Source: JBBSEX01 sp038239345 (lineage in GTDB: Bacteria; Acidobacteriota; Terriglobia; Bryobacterales; Bryobacteraceae). From it: a stretch of DNA of 64,000 nucleotides. The position numbers were made by a program, and so were the translations under genes. Location: contig JBBSEX010000012.1 of assembly GCA_038239345.1 (NCBI GenBank), forward strand, positions 124,001 through 188,000, in the 5' to 3' direction. This document shows, one piece after another, positions 1 to 7,480 of the stretch; within the stretch, counting starts at the first letter, position 1; the number at the start of each line of letters is the position of its first letter. The notes beneath the pieces are model-generated. The model did not search any database, was not told the origin of the DNA, and saw only the letters and a program-made list of their open reading frames with translations.

Positions 1-321
1 GATTCCCCAATGGGCAACGGTTTGCGCTGGCTGACCGTGGGACCTAAAGGCCAGCCAGACCTCGAGATCATCCTGATGAGCGTCGACAAAAAGCCGCGCC
101 TGACCGATGAAGACGTGTCGCAGATGCGTGCGCTGGTGGCTAAGGGTGCCTTGAGTGGCGGTGTTTTCGATACTGCGGACTGCATGAAGACTTACGAAGA
201 ATTAGTGGCAAAAGGTGTGCACTTTGAGTCGCCACCGAAGGACCAGTTCTATGGCATCGAGGCGGTTTTTTCCGATGATTCGGGCAATTGGTTTAGTCTG
301 ACGCAACACAAATCGCACTAG
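1..321 (+). CDS. VOC (glyoxalase/dioxygenase superfamily) protein, 5' end cut off
   Basis: The reading frame is open to the first base of the window, so the N-terminus lies outside and the ATG at 10 is probably internal. The visible part resembles the second half of small VOC-fold proteins of about 130 residues: an RWLTV strand followed by a PDLEI strand, then helices, then the terminal strand ending in DDSGNWFSLTQ. VOC proteins bind a metal and act as glyoxalases, antibiotic-resistance proteins or dioxygenases. The substrate cannot be told here. A hairpin directly after the stop codon suggests that it ends its own transcription unit. Family assignment is fairly sure, function is not. Confidence 0.75.
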   Translation, partial: DSPMGNGLRWLTVGPKGQPDLEIILMSVDKKPRLTDEDVSQMRALVAKGALSGGVFDTADCMKTYEELVAKGVHFESPPKDQFYGIEAVFSDDSGNWFSLTQHKSH

Positions 322-346
322 AATTTTCGCCCAGTCGCCGAAAATT
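322..346. terminator. Perfect 8-bp inverted repeat after the VOC gene
   Basis: AATTTTCG (322-329) and CGAAAATT (339-346) are exact reverse complements separated by 9 bases, directly after the TAG stop at 319-321 and followed by TTCTT. The position and the T-rich flank suit a weak intrinsic terminator that would separate the VOC gene from the sigma-like gene. The stem is AT-rich, so its strength is uncertain. Confidence 0.5.
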
Positions 347-391
347 TCTTCGTGCATTTCGTAAGAAGCTGGTATATGCTGATTTCAGCTG

Positions 392-405
392 GATTCCAAG
401 GAATC
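392..405. promoter_or_regulatory. GATTCC-AA-GGAATC dyad upstream of the sigma-like gene
   Basis: The 6-bp arms are exact reverse complements with a 2-base centre. A TATATG hexamer at 373-378 could be a -10 element, which would place the dyad just after the transcription start, a normal place for an operator. No convincing -35 element is visible. The dyad may control the whole 502-9100 gene set, but this is inference. Confidence 0.3.
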
Positions 406-501
406 TGGCCCCGCTCGACGATCCTGGCCGAGCAGTAAACTCCAAAATTTAGTAGCTGAGGCGCAAGGCGCTTCTGACAAATACGTTTTGGAGCAATTAC
501 T

Positions 502-1206
502 GTGGCCATCCCCGACAATCAGTTATTCCCCGCGGCATTCCTATCGCTTCTAGTAGAGAATCGCCTACGCTATCTGCGAACCATAATCTACTTATACAAG
601 TTATTGCCCGACGACGCCGAGGATCTGCTACAGGAAGCGCTCGCCCGCTTCTGTTCTGCTGCCGCGCGCAATACAAAATGCATCGCGGAGTTATCATCGG
701 CCGCCCCAACCGCCGCCTGCAAGGATTTTGAACGCCTTCTGTGGCGTATCATCGAAAACTGTTTTATCGACGGCGCGCGGAAGCGGCAGCGGCGTCCTGA
801 GGAGTTGCTGGAATCGCGGATGGAAGAGGCGATTTCCGAAGAGCAGTTTGGCGAATCGCCATTGCCTAGTCCCGAAGAACAGGCGGTCGCAAATGAATAT
901 GAGACGGTCTTGCCGGGCTTTTTCCGTAAGCTGGCTCAAATGGAAACCACGTCGGACGCGCAGCTTCATGAAGCGCTCGCCGCTAGCGCTGGTACCTTTC
1001 AGTTCGGACATTCGATGTTCGAGCAATTCCTATTTATGTGCGCCTTCTTTTCCAGACAGAGTCAGAAATTGGGATTCCCGCCGCATGGGGAAATCAAGCG
1101 CGACCTTTGTAAGAGGCTGAAGCTGCAGCCGCCGGCACTGGACGTTCGGGTCTGCCGCATGCGTCCGAAATGGGTGGCGGCTACGCATCATGCATTTGCC
1201 CACTAG
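502..1206 (+). CDS. Sigma-70-like (ECF-type) factor, divergent
   Basis: The protein has 234 residues. A GTG start is chosen because a GGAG lies about 9 bases upstream. The N-terminal third resembles sigma region 2: LPDDAEDLLQEALARF, then LWRIIENCFIDGARKRQRR, which matches the region 2.2-2.4 pattern of helix, tryptophan and basic run. The C-terminal segment around EIKRDLCKRLKLQ, followed by RVCRMR, looks like a degenerate region 4 helix-turn-helix. The middle is acidic and longer than usual for ECF factors. The next gene starts 6 bases after its stop, so it probably heads the operon and may direct its expression. It could instead be a non-sigma regulator that kept the fold. Confidence 0.6.
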   Translation: MAIPDNQLFPAAFLSLLVENRLRYLRTIIYLYKLLPDDAEDLLQEALARFCSAAARNTKCIAELSSAAPTAACKDFERLLWRIIENCFIDGARKRQRRPEELLESRMEEAISEEQFGESPLPSPEEQAVANEYETVLPGFFRKLAQMETTSDAQLHEALAASAGTFQFGHSMFEQFLFMCAFFSRQSQKLGFPPHGEIKRDLCKRLKLQPPALDVRVCRMRPKWVAATHHAFAH

Positions 1207-1212
1207 GCCGCC

Positions 1213-2121
1213 ATGCGCACGCTTCCCAATGCCTTTATTCCACTGCTTGGCCCGCTAGCGCTGAGTGCGGCGATCATACTGACAATATGTGGCGCTTATG
1301 TCGTGTTTGTGCAAGAGGGCGAACAGCGCGCGGACGCCGGATTTCTGCAGCGCCAGTTAGCTGAGCGTGCGTTCAGGAAGGCCATCGACGACATTCCCGC
1401 TGAGCTGGCGGGTAAGCGGGTAGCGCTGCCGATGCTGGCGGGCGACGAGTCTGGCTATTTGGAGCGAGTGCTGCGCGATCGCATTCGATCCAGTGGACGA
1501 GTCCGGCTGGCTTATGCTGAGACGCACCGCAAGATCACATACGGTAGCCATGCGGTCGGTTCACTCGCTCGCGCACTGTGGTTCGCGAAAACGCTGAATA
1601 CGGATCTAGTGCTGTACGGCGAGGCGACGGAATTTTCCTCCAACAATCGCGGTTGCCGCCTTACATTCGATATCCATCTGGCCGAGGTGAAGCACGGCAA
1701 GGTCGTCTATTCGCGCGGGTATAACGAAACGCTGGATGGGTCGATCGCTCCATGGCGCGCACGGGCCGCCGACAGCGCGAGTAGTCTTCGGATTTGGGTA
1801 TGGCTCGGCTTTGCGGCGCTGCTCCCGATGGCGACCTCGCGCCTCATCCGTTATTTCACCGCGCAGAACTCGGTTCTTATCAATCTTTCCTTCCTGGCGG
1901 TCTATACGGGTTTCGACATAGGATTCGCGGTGCTGCTAACCGGCCTCTGGATCGTTTCCGCCTGGACGTGGATTCTTCTCCTGGCTGCCTTGTCGATCAG
2001 CATCACATACAACTACTGGATCGCCACTCTAATCGAGAATCTTGCACCGCTAACCCCCCGTGTCATCCTGAAACACGGCATCATGAAGGACATCGCCAGT
2101 ATCGAGAGGAGCCGTGTTTGA
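1213..2121 (+). CDS. Membrane protein with a periplasmic domain, upstream of the kinase
   Basis: This 302-residue protein has one N-terminal hydrophobic segment (about residues 8-33), a soluble domain of about 155 residues and three or four hydrophobic segments between about 194 and 280. The soluble part (residues 40-185) has an alternating pattern with DLVLYGEATEF and a later GKVVYSRGYNE. This recalls the nucleotide-free TolB N-terminal/LpoB-like domains of envelope proteins, but the resemblance is weak. Its TGA overlaps the TTG start of the kinase gene, so the two are translationally coupled. The protein is therefore a good candidate for the sensor or membrane partner of the kinase. I do not recognise the family. 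Confidence 0.7.
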   Translation: MRTLPNAFIPLLGPLALSAAIILTICGAYVVFVQEGEQRADAGFLQRQLAERAFRKAIDDIPAELAGKRVALPMLAGDESGYLERVLRDRIRSSGRVRLAYAETHRKITYGSHAVGSLARALWFAKTLNTDLVLYGEATEFSSNNRGCRLTFDIHLAEVKHGKVVYSRGYNETLDGSIAPWRARAADSASSLRIWVWLGFAALLPMATSRLIRYFTAQNSVLINLSFLAVYTGFDIGFAVLLTGLWIVSAWTWILLLAALSISITYNYWIATLIENLAPLTPRVILKHGIMKDIASIERSRV

Positions 2122-3554
2122 GCGAGTCCAGAACCCTGGCCGATGGCCGGTACGAGATCATCCGCTTGCTTGGGCGCGGAGGCTGGGGTGAAGTGTTTCT
2201 CGCCATGGATCACGCACTGCAGCGGCCCGTGGCGATTAAGCAGCTCCGTCCAGAACTGGCGGCCGATGTCGAACTCTGCAAGGCCTTTCTGCGAGAAGCC
2301 CAAAAGGCCGCGCGGATAAGCCATGAGAATATCGTGCAAATTCACGACGTGCGGCCGCAGGACCTGTGTCTGGTGATGGAATACGTCGCCGGACCAAGCC
2401 TATTGCAGTGTCTGGAGCACAAGCAACTGAACATCGAAGATTCGCTCCACGTGCTGGACGACATCACGAAGGGTGTGCAGGCGCTTCATGATCGGGGAAT
2501 CATCCATCGCGATTTGAAGCCAGGGAACTTTCTGCTATCCCTGCCCGTGGAACAAGCACAAGACTATGAAGAGCACAGAAGACTTCCAGCTGAGTTGACG
2601 AAAGCCCGGACGAAAATCGCGGACTTTGGATTATCGCGCGTGGAGGCGCTGGAATCCGCGGCAACGATGTCATCAATGGGCACGCCGGAGTACATGGCGC
2701 CGGAGCAAAAAGCGGGTAAGGCGTCGTCTCCGCGAACTGATATTTATGCACTGGGAGTAATTGCCCATCAACTCTTAACCGGAGATTTGCCAGCTGCGGG
2801 AAAGCCTCTGGACCTGCCGCATTCTCGAACTTCCGAAGCTATCCGGCGGGCTTTGGAAACCAAGCCAGAAGACCGCTTCCAATCGGCTCGAGACTTCTTT
2901 CAAGCTCTGCGATTTGCGCTGACACAACAAGCTGATCAGTATGGCCCCCTGTTTCTCAGCCGCTTTGATCTTAAATGGAACGTCATTGAAAATTCCGGTA
3001 AACAACTGGCACAGGAATTTCGCTGTCGATTCGGTTCCGTGCATCGCGTTCAGGTCACTAGCGGCTTGTTGCAGCGCTCGCGAAGTGTCTTTGCGGCGAT
3101 CGCCCTGCATCGGGAACCTCCGCCCGATCTGTTGCAACAGGTGATGGGTCCGGATGCGCTGGATCTAGAAGCGACCGTCACCTACACAGTCGGAATTCTT
3201 AGTCCATCTACATGGCCTGCGGAGTCCATCGAGCAAATACCGGTTCGCGGGAATATACGCTTCTATCTTGTGGAGAAAGGTCCTGGCACCTCGTGGAATA
3301 TCTCTCCAGCCGCCGGTCCGCACCGCGATCTTTTCGATCCCGAGTCGAATGAGGAGAAAGAGGCCGCCGCGAGCGGCGTTCTTACAACTTGTCCGGAGTT
3401 GAGTATGGGACGTGATCTGATCGCTATCGACGCTCTGTTGAAAAAATACAATTTGACGCGTGCTTACGTCGAGATGGCGATTGCCCATTCCGCCGGTCGC
3501 TTTCGGCTGATTGAGAATAACAGCAAGACTTTTATTCAACGCACCACTTTTTAG
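2118..3554 (+). CDS. Ser/Thr protein kinase with a C-terminal domain of unknown function
   Basis: The start is a TTG at 2118 with GAGAGGA 7 bases upstream; it overlaps the preceding stop. The frame is open further upstream, but that part lies over the membrane-protein gene. The kinase domain fills about residues 12-275: glycine loop GRGGWG (19-24), Lys41 in VAIK, HRDLKPGN (130-137), DFG at 169-171 and GTPEYMAPEQ. All catalytic residues are present, so it should be active. About 24 residues are inserted between the catalytic loop and DFG. There is no membrane segment, unlike PknB. The last 190 residues match nothing I know. The neighbours suggest that it phosphorylates the membrane-remodelling proteins encoded downstream. 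Confidence 0.9.
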   Translation: MSESRTLADGRYEIIRLLGRGGWGEVFLAMDHALQRPVAIKQLRPELAADVELCKAFLREAQKAARISHENIVQIHDVRPQDLCLVMEYVAGPSLLQCLEHKQLNIEDSLHVLDDITKGVQALHDRGIIHRDLKPGNFLLSLPVEQAQDYEEHRRLPAELTKARTKIADFGLSRVEALESAATMSSMGTPEYMAPEQKAGKASSPRTDIYALGVIAHQLLTGDLPAAGKPLDLPHSRTSEAIRRALETKPEDRFQSARDFFQALRFALTQQADQYGPLFLSRFDLKWNVIENSGKQLAQEFRCRFGSVHRVQVTSGLLQRSRSVFAAIALHREPPPDLLQQVMGPDALDLEATVTYTVGILSPSTWPAESIEQIPVRGNIRFYLVEKGPGTSWNISPAAGPHRDLFDPESNEEKEAAASGVLTTCPELSMGRDLIAIDALLKKYNLTRAYVEMAIAHSAGRFRLIENNSKTFIQRTTF

Positions 3555-3577
3555 GAGACGAGCATTTTAGGAGACGA
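3549..3577 (+). repeat. Tandem 13-bp repeat that duplicates the ribosome-binding site
   Basis: TTTTAGGAGACGA occurs at 3549-3561 and again, exactly, at 3565-3577. The first copy spans the kinase stop codon (TAG 3552-3554). The second places AGGAG at a normal distance from the ATG at 3580. The Shine-Dalgarno sequence is therefore duplicated just before the first ESCRT-III-like gene. It may be a recent slippage event or may raise ribosome loading for a subunit needed in excess. Confidence 0.75.
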
Positions 3578-3579
3578 CC

Positions 3580-4173
3580 ATGGAAATCATGGATAAGCTG
3601 GCACGGCTGTTCCAACGTCCGGAAATACCCCCCGAAGCGCGCTCAATCTTTCAAGGGGCACGCGATCCCGCGCAGTTACGCGAGGGCCTGGATGCGTTGC
3701 GGGCTCGCAATGAGATCAATCTGCAGGAACACGAAGAAAGAATGTTATCGCTGGAAGGCGGTATCGAGAAGTATGAGCAGCAGGTCCGCGAGAACGGCCT
3801 GGGCAGAGAAGGCCAGGACGTAATCCTGCGTCGCGTTCTTCGGATGCGTAAAGAAATGGACAACCTGAAAGGGTTGATCACAATCTATGACGACAATACC
3901 GGACTCTTGCTGAATCTGGTGGCGCGCATTCAGGAAATGGAAGCCAAGAAAGCGATTGGTGTAAGCGAAGGCGATATCGATTCGTTTCTGGAAGGTGTGG
4001 ACGCGAACTTCCAGGATTACCGCCACATGCGCCTAGCGGGCAACGATGCGGATCGCTCACGCGTGGTACAGGCGGCTGACCGCAAGGACCTTGATGAACT
4101 ACGGATGCGGATTCTCACTCAGCAGGCTGTGCCAGGAAGTTCGAGAAGACAGCGCGATGTGGAGCTGGAGTAG
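3580..4173 (+). CDS. Small coiled-coil protein, PspA/ESCRT-III (Snf7)-like, subunit A
   Basis: The protein has 197 residues and a strong upstream AGGAG. It is almost entirely helical and charged. A long predicted coiled coil covers about residues 30-125 (LREGLDALRAR to ARIQEMEAKK), followed by a shorter acidic helix (GDIDSFLEGVDANF) and a polar C-terminal tail with LDELRMRI. Length, helix order and an acidic C-terminal half match ESCRT-III superfamily proteins (Snf7/CHMP, CdvB, PspA/Vipp1), which polymerise on membranes. The tail could be an MIT-interacting motif, but it fits the MIM1 consensus only partly. The main support is that a Vps4-like ATPase lies two genes downstream. Coiled coils resemble one another easily, so a structure prediction is needed. 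Confidence 0.55.
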   Translation: MEIMDKLARLFQRPEIPPEARSIFQGARDPAQLREGLDALRARNEINLQEHEERMLSLEGGIEKYEQQVRENGLGREGQDVILRRVLRMRKEMDNLKGLITIYDDNTGLLLNLVARIQEMEAKKAIGVSEGDIDSFLEGVDANFQDYRHMRLAGNDADRSRVVQAADRKDLDELRMRILTQQAVPGSSRRQRDVELE

Positions 4174-4186
4174 AAAGGATCAGCGT

Positions 4187-4819
4187 ATGACTTTGATAAA
4201 CGAAATGTGGAAGAGCCTGTTTACGAAATCTCCATCGGCCGAAGACCTGAAGCTGCAGCTAAAGCAGATTGAGCGCGACCAGAAACGAAAGCGCCGCGAA
4301 CTGGATTTGAAAAGCGAAGAGAAGGACGACAAGCTGCAGGAGGCACTTGAGGCGAAGAAGAAGGGCAAGCAGGAAGTGGTGCGCGATATCTTCCGCGAGA
4401 TGCGCCAGATTGAGACTGACGCCTCCTACATCGGAAAAGATTTGCGGCGCCTTTCGCTGGCGAAGATGACGCTGAGCTCCTTTCAACGAAAGCTGGAAAC
4501 GCTGCAGGAGCACAAAGACCGCCGGGGCTTGACCGCGCTGGTGATGCGCTTCCACAGCGATCAATCCTTGGTGAAGGCGATTGATGGCGCCGACGTCGAC
4601 GACGATACTTTCGGAACGATTTTGAAGCAGGTTTTGGGCGAAGAAGAAGACGCCGTGGTGCGCGACAACAAGGTGAAGGAAGATTCAGGATTCGCCGAAT
4701 TCGATCGCACGTTAAATGACATGCTCTCCGGTGCCGAGCCCGATCATGAGAAATTGAATCGCGCGCTGCAAGGCGAATCCATTATGCAAACCCGGCATCT
4801 TGCGGAAGATCGAATCTGA
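4187..4819 (+). CDS. Small coiled-coil protein, PspA/ESCRT-III (CHMP2/CdvB)-like, subunit B
   Basis: The ATG at 4187, with AAGGAT about 7 bases upstream and 13 bases after the previous stop, gives 210 residues. A basic helical half (about 20-110) is followed by an acidic half with ADVDDDTF and EEEDAVVRDN. This charge division is typical of ESCRT-III proteins. KKGKQEVVRDIFREMRQIE resembles the helix 2 region of CHMP/CdvB proteins, where a small residue-lysine-glycine turn precedes a helix. The C-terminal helix around DRTLNDML and EKLNRALQ is where an MIT-interacting motif would sit. It differs from subunit A in sequence, so the two may form a heteropolymer. Homology is judged by eye only. Confidence 0.55.
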   Translation: MTLINEMWKSLFTKSPSAEDLKLQLKQIERDQKRKRRELDLKSEEKDDKLQEALEAKKKGKQEVVRDIFREMRQIETDASYIGKDLRRLSLAKMTLSSFQRKLETLQEHKDRRGLTALVMRFHSDQSLVKAIDGADVDDDTFGTILKQVLGEEEDAVVRDNKVKEDSGFAEFDRTLNDMLSGAEPDHEKLNRALQGESIMQTRHLAEDRI

Positions 4820-4829
4820 AAACTACGTT

Positions 4830-6050
4830 ATGAAACTCGATCTCAGCGGACCCGTAAGGGCGGCCCTCGATACTGCGCTTGGAAACGCGCGCACCCAGGA
4901 ATCCTCGGGGAATAATGCCGAAGCTGCCAATGCGTACATCAAGGCTGCGGGCTTGATGGAGAATTACGCAGCCTACGCATTGACCCGTGCGGACCAGGAA
5001 CGGCGACGGGAGAAATCGATCCATTACCTGGATTACGCCCGGGCTCTGCGAAATGAAAATCGCCGTCCAATCACATCGCGGCCGATGATTTCCCAGCCCC
5101 CGCCTCGAGCCGAGGTAGCCGCGCCGGAGTGTGAGACCTCGGGTAGTCTTCCTCAGGAAATCGCCGCGCTGATTCATCGCAGCAAAATCACTTGGGATCA
5201 AATCGGCGGTTTAGAACCCACCAAACGCGAGATCAAGTTCACGTATGGCCTGGCTCTGGCGCAAAAACCGGATTCCATAAAATTCGCGGGCTGGAAGCGG
5301 ATGCTGTTCTACGGTCCCCCAGGAACTGGAAAGACACTACTTGCCGCCGCGACCAGCAACGGACTTGGGGCCACGTTTTTTAATGTCAAAGTATCGAACC
5401 TGCTGTCCAAATATTTCGGCGAATCTTCAAAATTAATCACCGCGCTTTTCGATGCGGCCCGCGATGAAGCGGACGCCGGGTTCAGCGTCGTGTTCATCGA
5501 TGAGATTGAATCGCTGGTGATGGCTCGCGGCGATTCAAGCGACAACGGGGCGGAGCGCAAAGTGCTTTCGACGATCCTATCCGAGTTGGATGGCTTGGCC
5601 GACAAAGGTGAAGATCGATATGTGCTGACGATCGCCGCCACCAATGCCCCGTGGGACCTGGACGATGCCGTGCTCAGCCGTTTCCAAAAGCGAATCTACA
5701 TTCCACTTCCAGACGCGGGGGCCCGGCGGGCAATCGCCGAAATCCTACTGCTGAGGACCGGCCATCAGCTGGAGTACCCTCTGGAAGCAGTCGTGGAGCG
5801 CAGTCAATTTTTCAGCGGTCGCGATCTGGAACGCTTGGCAAACCAAGCTGTCAATATTATGGTTGAAGAGATGAACATCGATATTCCGAAGTTGGTGGAT
5901 CGGGGACGGGATGAAATTCAGAATTATCGCTTGCGGACGCGGCCATTGACGAAACGCGATTTCGACATCGCCTTTGATCGGATTCGCGTCGACGTGGAGC
6001 GCTATAAACAACTGGAACTGCGTTATCGCGCGTTCGCGGAGAGTAATTAG
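4830..6050 (+). CDS. AAA+ ATPase of the Vps4/katanin/spastin group with an MIT-like N-terminal domain
   Basis: ATG 4830 gives 406 residues; a TTG at 4800 is an alternative. Residues about 6-75 form three helices in the MIT pattern, with NNAEAANAYIKAA in helix 2 and SIHYLDYARAL in helix 3. A Pro-rich linker (79-105) leads to the AAA module: WDQIGGLEPTK (122-132), Walker A GPPGTGKT (162-169), pore loop SKYFGES (193-199), Walker B VVFIDE (220-225), sensor 1 ATN (270-272) and SRFQKRIYIPLPD (283-295). The last stretch is a near match to the eukaryotic Vps4 segment. Only one of the two usual Vps4 arginine fingers remains (Arg284). There is no room for a Vps4 beta domain. The likely role is to disassemble the coiled-coil polymers made by the two upstream genes. 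Confidence 0.88.
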   Translation: MKLDLSGPVRAALDTALGNARTQESSGNNAEAANAYIKAAGLMENYAAYALTRADQERRREKSIHYLDYARALRNENRRPITSRPMISQPPPRAEVAAPECETSGSLPQEIAALIHRSKITWDQIGGLEPTKREIKFTYGLALAQKPDSIKFAGWKRMLFYGPPGTGKTLLAAATSNGLGATFFNVKVSNLLSKYFGESSKLITALFDAARDEADAGFSVVFIDEIESLVMARGDSSDNGAERKVLSTILSELDGLADKGEDRYVLTIAATNAPWDLDDAVLSRFQKRIYIPLPDAGARRAIAEILLLRTGHQLEYPLEAVVERSQFFSGRDLERLANQAVNIMVEEMNIDIPKLVDRGRDEIQNYRLRTRPLTKRDFDIAFDRIRVDVERYKQLELRYRAFAESN

Positions 6051-6068
6051 CCGGAGAGGATTTTCGGT

Positions 6069-7475
6069 ATGCGGGAAGTGCAAGCTATACGAAGCGTGCC
6101 GGCGCTGCAGTTGGGCCGCGGCCAAATCGTCTGCGTTTATTCGGTGGCAAGTCTGGCCAAGGGTTTTGAAGTACCCGCCGGTACAAGGCTCGCCATCATG
6201 GATCGCGGCGAACGCCAGATCAGCTTCGACCCCGGAATCGTGAGTGCCGCGCAGTGGTCGCAACTGCGGCTGAAGCACGCCATTCGCGATCGTGCCCACG
6301 CGATGCAGTACATTACCAAGACGCTGCAAACATCGGTAATGACTCAACCCTACGTGAGTCGAGACGGCTTTGACGATATTCAGTGCGTGATCGATCTAAA
6401 AGTATCTTGCGAAGATTCGCAGATCGATAACGTAACTCAGACGTTTGGTGAAGTCGACGTAGCGCAGGCCCTGGCGAAGGCGGTCCGCGAGCCGTTGGAG
6501 GCAACAATTCGTCGATTCGATTTCGGCCACATTGTCATTGATGAAGAGAATCTGCGGAGGAAGGCCAATGCGGAATGCGCCCCATATGGAGTAAGGCCGG
6601 AGCTTGGCATCGTGCGGTTTCTTAGCCGTAAACACGCTGCGCTGGAAGGGATGCGGCAGACTGCCGTGGTGGAATCGGCAACGACATCGGCGGCGGAACA
6701 ATTGCAGAGAGTGCGCTTTGAGGCCCAACAGAAGCTGGCCGAACTCGCGCAGCACGGAAAGATTCTGGAAGCGCAGCGATTGGACATGCAGCGCCAGTTG
6801 GAACATGAAATTCAGCTAAAAGAATTGAGCCGGCAGGAGGAAGTACTAACGCGGATCAACTCCATTTTGCGCAAGAAGGAAGAAGCGCGTGAAGAACAGC
6901 GCGTCCAGTTCGATCTTCACATCGCGCAGATGATTGATGAAGTTCCGCGCAGTCCGCACGACCAGATCCGCCATGATCTGCTCCGCCTGATGCAACAACT
7001 TCGCGGCAAGCAGGCGCCTTTCGCGCTGGACTTTCAAATCGCCAACGCCGGTTCCGAACGCGACATCGGCGTTACCCGATCGCATGGACGGATGCAGCTA
7101 GGCGATCGTTTGCGGCTGCGAATTCAGAGTGCCCGTGCCGGCTATCTGACGATTCTGAACTTCGGAACTAGCGGCCGGGTGACGCTCCTGTTCCCCAATC
7201 AATTCCATCGCGAAAGTTTCATTCCGGCCAATACCGTCATTCAAATCCCCAGCGATCAATTCGATCTGCCGGTTGGTGAGCCCGCGGGACGGGAGTTGGT
7301 GAAGGCGCTGGTGACGCCGCGCCCCCTCGCCAACATGGCTTTCGTCGATGGCGTATTGCCATTTCGCCAGTGGGAGCCGGCTCTAGCTACGCGCGATATA
7401 CAGGTGGTGGCGAATCATCTCTCAACGCACGGAGACTGGGCCGAAGCGGATATCATAATCGATACCCGGCTCTGA
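6069..7475 (+). CDS. SPFH/band-7 (flotillin-like) protein fused to DUF4384
   Basis: The protein has 468 residues, with GGAGAGG 9 bases before the ATG. Residues about 20-205 follow the SPFH pattern: a beta-rich start, GFDDIQCVIDLKV, then VREPLEATIRRFDF and a GVRPELGIVRFLSR strand. A coiled coil follows (about 215-300), as in flotillins and stomatins. The C-terminal part (about 305-450) matches DUF4384, with GDRLRLRIQS, AGYLTILNFG and GRVTLLFPN. DUF4384 is often found with caspase-family peptidases and Ser/Thr kinases, both of which are encoded here. There is no obvious membrane helix, so it may bind a membrane surface peripherally. Its partners are inferred from position. Confidence 0.75.
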   Translation: MREVQAIRSVPALQLGRGQIVCVYSVASLAKGFEVPAGTRLAIMDRGERQISFDPGIVSAAQWSQLRLKHAIRDRAHAMQYITKTLQTSVMTQPYVSRDGFDDIQCVIDLKVSCEDSQIDNVTQTFGEVDVAQALAKAVREPLEATIRRFDFGHIVIDEENLRRKANAECAPYGVRPELGIVRFLSRKHAALEGMRQTAVVESATTSAAEQLQRVRFEAQQKLAELAQHGKILEAQRLDMQRQLEHEIQLKELSRQEEVLTRINSILRKKEEAREEQRVQFDLHIAQMIDEVPRSPHDQIRHDLLRLMQQLRGKQAPFALDFQIANAGSERDIGVTRSHGRMQLGDRLRLRIQSARAGYLTILNFGTSGRVTLLFPNQFHRESFIPANTVIQIPSDQFDLPVGEPAGRELVKALVTPRPLANMAFVDGVLPFRQWEPALATRDIQVVANHLSTHGDWAEADIIIDTRL

Positions 7476-7480
7476 CTACG

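Noticed and set aside
1794..2117. Upstream extension of the kinase reading frame
   Set aside because: The extension lies over the membrane-protein gene in another frame, and the kinase fold begins directly after the TTG at 2118 with a proper ribosome site.
5745..6347. 200-codon minus-strand frame across the ATPase and SPFH genes
   Set aside because: It lies opposite two clear coding genes and has no family signature.
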